Source: Bacteroidales bacterium
GTDB taxonomy: Bacteria; Bacteroidota; Bacteroidia; Bacteroidales; UBA932
Assembly (NCBI GenBank): GCA_004555145.1
Contig: SFJB01000032.1
Location: 1 to 13,410, forward strand
Reading direction: 5' to 3'
Length of the DNA stretch: 13,410 nucleotides
Shown: positions 8,965 to 13,410 of the stretch, one piece after another
Layout of the letters: every line of letters begins with the position of its first letter
Numbering within the stretch: position 1 is the stretch's first letter
Translations under genes and position numbers: made by a program
Notes under the pieces: model-generated
The model's input: the letters and a program-made list of their open reading frames with translations, nothing else
Told to the model about the DNA's origin: nothing
The model's database searches: none

Positions 8965-10008
8965 ATGGCAAAGATGAATTTTGGCGGAGTTGAGGAAAAC
9001 GTAATCACCCGCGAAGAATTTCCAGTTGAAAAGGCGAAAGAAGTCCTCAAGGATGAGGTCGTTGCCATCATAGGCTATGGCATCCAGGGACCGGGACAGT
9101 CACTTAATCTCAGGGATAACGGCATCAATGTCATTGTGGGACAGCGCAAGAGCAAGTCCTACGACAAGGCTGTGGCTGACGGATGGGTGCCTGGAGAGAC
9201 TCTCTTCAGCATAGAGGAGGCCTGCGAGAAGGCCACCATCATCGAGTTCCTCCTTTCCGATGCGGCTCAGATTGAGCTTTGGCCTACGGTAAAGAAGTAT
9301 CTTACTCCGGGAAAGGCCCTCTATTTCTCCCACGGTTTCGGCATCACCTTCAACGACCGCACCGGCATTGTCCCTCCAAAGGATGTGGACGTGATTATGG
9401 TTGCCCCTAAGGGATCAGGTACCTCCGTGCGCCGTCTCTTCCTCCAGGGCAGGGGAATCAACTCATCCTACGCCGTGTACCAGGATGCTACTGGCCGTGC
9501 GCTCGAACGCACCCTCGCCCTCGGCATAGCCATTGGATCCGGCTACCTCTTCGAGACCGACTTCAAGCGTGAGGTATATTCTGACCTCACAGGAGAGCGT
9601 GGAACCCTGATGGGTGCCATCCAGGGCATACTTCTCGCCCAGTTCGAGACCCTGCGCGAGCATGGTCATACTCCGTCTGAAGCCTTCAACGAGACGGTTG
9701 AGGAGCTCACCCAGTCACTTATGCCTCTCTTTGCCGAGAAGGGTATGGACTGGATGTATGCTAACTGCTCCACTACTGCCCAGAGAGGCGCCCTGGATTG
9801 GATGGGGCCATTCCACGATGCCACCAAGCCTGTGTTCGAGAAGCTCTATAACGAGGTTGCCTGCGGAAACGAGGCTCAGCGCTCCATCGACTCCAATTCA
9901 AAACCTGACTACAGGGAAGGACTCGAGCGTGAGCTCAAGGAACTCCGCGAAAGCGAACTCTGGCGCACAGGTGCCGCCGTACGCAAGCTCCGTCCCGAGA
10001 ACAAGTAG
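8965..10008 (+). CDS. ilvC: Ketol-acid reductoisomerase (short form)
   Basis: IlvC isomerises and reduces acetolactate or acetohydroxybutyrate to the dihydroxy acids used by IlvD, with Mg2+ and NAD(P)H. At 347 residues it is the short form, unlike the ~490-residue E. coli enzyme, and this is the length I know from Bacteroidota. The Rossmann loop is GYGIQGPGQ at 37-45. The cofactor-specificity loop GQRKSKS (59-65), with its basic and serine residues, favours NADPH (inference). H123 of SHGFG and the metal ligands D207 and E211 of DLTGERG are present, as is CSTTAQRGALDW at 268-279. It follows ilvN by 2 nt, and leuA follows by 6 nt. In Bacteroides I recall an acyl-ACP thioesterase-like gene between ilvN and ilvC; none is present here. 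Confidence 0.97.
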   Translation: MAKMNFGGVEENVITREEFPVEKAKEVLKDEVVAIIGYGIQGPGQSLNLRDNGINVIVGQRKSKSYDKAVADGWVPGETLFSIEEACEKATIIEFLLSDAAQIELWPTVKKYLTPGKALYFSHGFGITFNDRTGIVPPKDVDVIMVAPKGSGTSVRRLFLQGRGINSSYAVYQDATGRALERTLALGIAIGSGYLFETDFKREVYSDLTGERGTLMGAIQGILLAQFETLREHGHTPSEAFNETVEELTQSLMPLFAEKGMDWMYANCSTTAQRGALDWMGPFHDATKPVFEKLYNEVACGNEAQRSIDSNSKPDYREGLERELKELRESELWRTGAAVRKLRPENK

Positions 10009-10014
10009 GAGCTT

Positions 10015-11514
10015 ATGGCGGACAGGAGAATAATGATATTTGACACCACGCTCCGCGACGGGGAACAGGTGCCCGGATGTCAGCTCAATACGGTTGAGAA
10101 GATCCAGGTAGCCAAGGCCCTCGAGGAGCTTGGTGTGGACGTGATAGAAGCGGGATTCCCGGTGTCCAGCCCGGGGGATTTCAATTCGGTGGTCGAAATC
10201 TCCAAGGCTGTTACCTGGCCTGCAGTCTGCGCCCTGACCCGCGCGGTGCAGAAGGACATAGATGTTGCCGTGGAGGCACTCAAGTATGCGAAGCACAAGC
10301 GCATACACACCGGAATAGGCACATCCGACTCCCATATACGCTACAAGTTCAACTCCAACCGTGAGGAGATAATCGAGCGCGCCGTGCGTGCAGTGAAATA
10401 CGCGAAGCAGTATGTGGAGGATGTGGAGTTCTACGCCGAGGATGCGGGACGCACTGACAACGAGTACCTTGCGAGGGTGGTTGAGGCCGTGATAAAGGCC
10501 GGTGCCACGGTAGTCAACATCCCGGATACCACGGGATACTGCCTGCCTGCCGAGTATGCCGCCAAGATAAAGTACCTAGTGGACCACGTGGACGGCATTG
10601 ACAAGGCAATCATCTCCACCCACTGCCACAATGACCTGGGTATGGCCACGGCCAACACGATTTCCGGCCTTCTTGCAGGCGCCGGGCAGTGCGAAGTGAC
10701 CATCAACGGAGTGGGAGAAAGGGCGGGAAACACTGCTCTCGAGGAGATTGCCATGATAATACGCAGCCACTCTGACATTCCTCTGGTCACCAATATCAAC
10801 ACCACCCGCATTGCTCCGGTAAGCCGTATGGTATCCGGACTGATGAATATGCCCGTGCAGGCCAACAAGGCAATCGTGGGTCGCAATGCCTTTGCCCATT
10901 CTTCCGGCATACACCAGGACGGGGTGCTCAAGGACGTTTCCACCTATGAGATAATTGACCCCAAGGACGTGGGAATCGATGACAACAACATCATACTCAC
11001 GGCAAGGAGCGGACACGCCGCCTTGAAATACAGGCTGGAGGTTCTGGGCATAAAGATGGAAGGAGAGAAGCTGGATGCCTTCTACAACGAGTTCCTCAAG
11101 CTCGCCGACAAGAAGAAGCAGATTGGCGACGACGACCTCCTCGTGCTCGCGGGAGCCCAGAGGTCCGAGGTGCGCCGCATCAAGCTGGATTACCTCCAGG
11201 TTACCAGCGGCAAGGGACTCAAGCCTGTAGCCAGCGTGGGACTGGACATCTCAGGAGAGAAATTCGAAGCGGCGGCGAAGGGCAACGGTCCGGTGGATGC
11301 CGCCATAAATGCACTCAAGCTCATCATCAGGCGTCAGATGGTGATAAAGGAATTCACCATTCAGAACATTACCAAAGGCTCCGACGACGTGGGCAAGGTG
11401 CATATGCAGGTGGAGCACGAAGGTCATATCTATTACGGTTTCGGCGCTGATACGGACATAGTTACAGCTTCTGTGGAAGCCTTTATCGACTGCATCAACA
11501 AATTCGGAGAATAA
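10015..11514 (+). CDS. leuA: 2-isopropylmalate synthase
   Basis: LeuA condenses acetyl-CoA with 2-ketoisovalerate, the committed step to leucine. Its 499 residues fit the common LeuA length. The catalytic (beta/alpha)8 domain shows TTLRDGEQ at 11-18 (R14, D15), the metal-binding HCHNDLG at 203-209 and NGVGERAGN at 231-239. The [12 protein letters not shown] linker region is at 296-307. The C-terminal part (about 375-499) is the leucine-responsive regulatory domain in this family. Citramalate synthase is the main alternative, but placement between ilvC and leuCD favours LeuA. The ATG at 10015 lies 6 nt after the ilvC TAG. The junction contains AGGAG at 10007-10011, the best Shine-Dalgarno-like match in the operon, though only 3 nt from the start codon. 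Its TAA stop shares one base with the leuC ATG (TAATG). Confidence 0.95.
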   Translation: MADRRIMIFDTTLRDGEQVPGCQLNTVEKIQVAKALEELGVDVIEAGFPVSSPGDFNSVVEISKAVTWPAVCALTRAVQKDIDVAVEALKYAKHKRIHTGIGTSDSHIRYKFNSNREEIIERAVRAVKYAKQYVEDVEFYAEDAGRTDNEYLARVVEAVIKAGATVVNIPDTTGYCLPAEYAAKIKYLVDHVDGIDKAIISTHCHNDLGMATANTISGLLAGAGQCEVTINGVGERAGNTALEEIAMIIRSHSDIPLVTNINTTRIAPVSRMVSGLMNMPVQANKAIVGRNAFAHSSGIHQDGVLKDVSTYEIIDPKDVGIDDNNIILTARSGHAALKYRLEVLGIKMEGEKLDAFYNEFLKLADKKKQIGDDDLLVLAGAQRSEVRRIKLDYLQVTSGKGLKPVASVGLDISGEKFEAAAKGNGPVDAAINALKLIIRRQMVIKEFTIQNITKGSDDVGKVHMQVEHEGHIYYGFGADTDIVTASVEAFIDCINKFGE

Positions 11515-12881
11515 TGAATACACTTTTCGACAAGATATGGGACTCACACGTGGTCTCACAGATGGAAGACGGTCCGGTGCAACTTTACATCGACCGGCTC
11601 TATTGCCACGAAGTGACCAGCCCTCAAGCTTTTGACTCCCTCAGGGAGAGGGGCATACGCTGTTTCCGTCCGGAACGGATAGTGTGTATGCCTGACCACA
11701 ATACTCCTACCCACGACCAGGATAAAGCCATAGAGGATCCTGTGTCCAAGGCTCAGGTGGACGCGCTGGAGCGCAATGCCGCCGAGTTCGGACTGAGACA
11801 TTACGGAATGATGGATCCCGGCAACGGCATCATCCACGTGGTGGGGCCGGAGAAGGGCCTGTCCCTGCCTGGAATGACCATAGTCTGCGGCGATTCGCAT
11901 ACCTCCACCCACGGAGCTGTGGGAGCAGTCGCATTCGGTATAGGCACCAGTGAGGTGGAGATGGTACTGGCGAGCCAGTGCATACTCCAGCAGAAGCCTA
12001 AATCAATGAGAATCAGAGTGGAGGGAAAGCTCGCCAAGGGCGTGACCGCCAAGGACATAGCACTCTGGCTGATGATGAAGCTCACAACCTCGGGAGCTAC
12101 GGGATATTTCGTGGAATACGCCGGTTCAGCCGTGCGTTCCCTTTCTATGGAAGGCCGGCTCACGCTCTGCAACCTCTCCATAGAGATGGGTGCCAGAGGC
12201 GGTTTCATCGCCCCTGATGAAGTGACCTTCGAATATTTGAAGGGACGTGAGTTCGCTCCGAAGGGTGAGGACTGGGACAAGGCTGTCGAGTACTGGAAAA
12301 CCCTGCGCAGCGGGGATGACGCCGTTTTCGACAGGGAACTTGTCTTCGATGCAGCCGAGATCTGTCCCATGATCACTTATGGCACCAACCCCGGAATGGG
12401 TATGCCAATTGACTCGTGCATACCGGACGATGCCGCAGCCAAGTCACTGGAATATATGGGATTCAACGCCGGAGAGCGTTTGCTCGGGAAGAAGATCGAC
12501 TACGTTTTCCTCGGCGCCTGCACCAACGGACGCATCGAGGACTTCAGGGCATTCGCTTCCCTGGTGCGCGGACGGCGCAAGGCTGACAATGTCACAGCCT
12601 GGCTCGTGCCGGGTTCCTGGGCCGTGAAAAGACAGATCGAGGAAGAGGGTCTGGACAAGGTGCTGGAACAGGCAGGTTTCGAGTTGCGTCAGCCCGGCTG
12701 TTCGGCCTGTCTGGCTATGAACGATGACAAGATTCCTGCAGGCAAGTATTCAGTATCAACGTCAAACAGAAACTTCGAGGGCCGTCAGGGACCCGGAGCC
12801 CGCACTCTGCTTGCCAGTCCTCTGACCGCAGCAGCTGCTGCAGTGACTGGAGTAATCACTGACCCGAGAACAATGATCTAG
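11514..12881 (+). CDS. leuC: 3-isopropylmalate dehydratase, large subunit
   Basis: With LeuD this aconitase-family enzyme converts 2-isopropylmalate to 3-isopropylmalate. The 455-residue length is slightly below the ~465 typical of LeuC. The three cysteines that hold the [4Fe-4S] cluster are C336 in [10 protein letters not shown] and C396 and C399 in [10 protein letters not shown]. Other signatures are [12 protein letters not shown] at 32-43, MPDHNTPT at 59-66, [13 protein letters not shown] at 125-137 and the terminal [14 protein letters not shown] at 417-430. The start overlaps the leuA stop by 1 nt, implying coupled translation, and leuD begins 6 nt after its TAG stop. Homoaconitase is possible for members of this family, but the leuA and leuD context argues for the leucine pathway. 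Confidence 0.96.
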   Translation: MNTLFDKIWDSHVVSQMEDGPVQLYIDRLYCHEVTSPQAFDSLRERGIRCFRPERIVCMPDHNTPTHDQDKAIEDPVSKAQVDALERNAAEFGLRHYGMMDPGNGIIHVVGPEKGLSLPGMTIVCGDSHTSTHGAVGAVAFGIGTSEVEMVLASQCILQQKPKSMRIRVEGKLAKGVTAKDIALWLMMKLTTSGATGYFVEYAGSAVRSLSMEGRLTLCNLSIEMGARGGFIAPDEVTFEYLKGREFAPKGEDWDKAVEYWKTLRSGDDAVFDRELVFDAAEICPMITYGTNPGMGMPIDSCIPDDAAAKSLEYMGFNAGERLLGKKIDYVFLGACTNGRIEDFRAFASLVRGRRKADNVTAWLVPGSWAVKRQIEEEGLDKVLEQAGFELRQPGCSACLAMNDDKIPAGKYSVSTSNRNFEGRQGPGARTLLASPLTAAAAAVTGVITDPRTMI

Positions 12882-12887
12882 AAGCTT

Positions 12888-13410
12888 ATGAAACAGAAAT
12901 TTGACATAATCACCAGCACTTGCGTCCCGCTTCCGGTGGAGAACGTGGACACGGACCAGATCATCCCGGCCCGCTTCCTGAAAGCTACAACCAGGGACGA
13001 AAAGTTCTTCGGGGAGAATCTCTTCCGCGACTGGAGGTACAACGCCGACGGCAGCCTCAGAAAGGATTTCGTGCTCAATGACCCGCGCTACGGCGGCTGC
13101 ATACTCGTGGCAGGAAAGAACTTCGGTTCCGGTTCCAGCCGTGAACACGCCGCCTGGGCGATTGCCGGTTATGGGTTCAAAGTGGTGATTTCCAGCTTTT
13201 TCGCTGATATCCACAAGAATAACGAGCTTAATAATTTCGTGCTTCCCGTGGTGGTGAGCGAGACCTTTCTCAAGGAGCTATTCGAGTGCATAGAGAAGGA
13301 TCCTTCCTGTCAGGTGAGGGTGGATTTGCCTGCCCAGACGGTGACCAACCTTGCCAGCGGCAGGAGCGAGAGCTTCGAAATAAACTCCTATAAGAAGTAT
13401 TGTCTGATGA
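12888..13410 (+). CDS. leuD: 3-isopropylmalate dehydratase, small subunit (3' end outside window)
   Basis: LeuD is the swivel-domain partner of LeuC. The frame from the ATG at 12888 stays open to the window edge, giving 174 complete codons of a protein usually about 195-200 residues long, so roughly the last 10% is missing. Motifs include LPVENVDTDQIIPARFL near the N-terminus, GGCILVAGKNFGSGSSREHA in the middle, and NNELNNFVLPVVVS after the SSFFADI segment. The substrate-discriminating segment and the GSGSSREH loop are typical of LeuD. The start lies 6 nt after leuC with the junction TAG-AAGCTT-ATG, almost the same as the ilvC-leuA junction. leuB is the expected next gene but is not visible. 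Confidence 0.95.
   Translation, partial: MKQKFDIITSTCVPLPVENVDTDQIIPARFLKATTRDEKFFGENLFRDWRYNADGSLRKDFVLNDPRYGGCILVAGKNFGSGSSREHAAWAIAGYGFKVVISSFFADIHKNNELNNFVLPVVVSETFLKELFECIEKDPSCQVRVDLPAQTVTNLASGRSESFEINSYKKYCLM

Noticed and set aside
1..13410. Hidden mobile element, CRISPR array, tRNA or novel defence system
   Set aside because: Genes occupy nearly all of the window, all but one of them are recognisable biosynthetic enzymes, and I saw no terminal repeats, spaced repeats, tRNA-like cloverleaf or transposase motifs.

Overview
This window is a chromosomal, housekeeping amino-acid biosynthesis region. It most likely comes from a member of the Bacteroidota, probably the order Bacteroidales. 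The reasons are a 347-residue ketol-acid reductoisomerase with the GYGIQGPGQ nucleotide-binding loop seen in that phylum, a fused aspartokinase-homoserine dehydrogenase, a clean TAnnTTTG-type promoter element, start codons mostly without a Shine-Dalgarno sequence, and a PEP/pyruvate-binding-domain protein of a type I associate with this phylum. Base composition looks to be in the mid-50s % GC by eye, with free use of the ATA isoleucine codon. I cannot assign a genus; a gut Bacteroidales such as an Alistipes-like lineage is only a guess.

Layout, left to right. (1) Positions 2-1549, plus strand: the 3' part of a gene with a PPDK_N-type ATP-grasp domain. Its last 20 bases overlap the end of the convergent asd gene. 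(2) Positions 1530-5004, minus strand: a two-gene unit, thrA then asd, encoding the first three enzymatic activities of the aspartate-to-homoserine route (aspartokinase, aspartate-semialdehyde dehydrogenase, homoserine dehydrogenase). (3) Positions 5005-5104: a 100-bp AT-rich divergent promoter region, the only sizeable non-coding stretch. (4) Positions 5105-13410, plus strand: a tightly packed operon ilvD-ilvB-ilvN-ilvC-leuA-leuC-leuD. Its genes overlap or are separated by 6 nt or less, and leuD runs off the right edge with no stop codon yet reached.

The genes work together. IlvBN, IlvC and IlvD make 2-ketoisovalerate and 3-methyl-2-ketovalerate, and LeuA and LeuCD carry 2-ketoisovalerate towards leucine. 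The divergent thrA-asd unit makes homoserine, the precursor of threonine and methionine, and threonine is the usual source of the 2-ketobutyrate used for isoleucine. Missing from the window are leuB, which is expected just downstream, plus ilvE, ilvA, thrB and thrC.

I looked for an undescribed system and did not find one. There is no sign of mobile elements, CRISPR, RNA genes or defence genes. The items worth a second look are small: the compact divergent promoter, a repeated TAG-RAGCTT-ATG gene junction, a short single-ACT-domain IlvN, the 20-bp convergent overlap, and the poorly characterised PEP/pyruvate-binding-domain protein.
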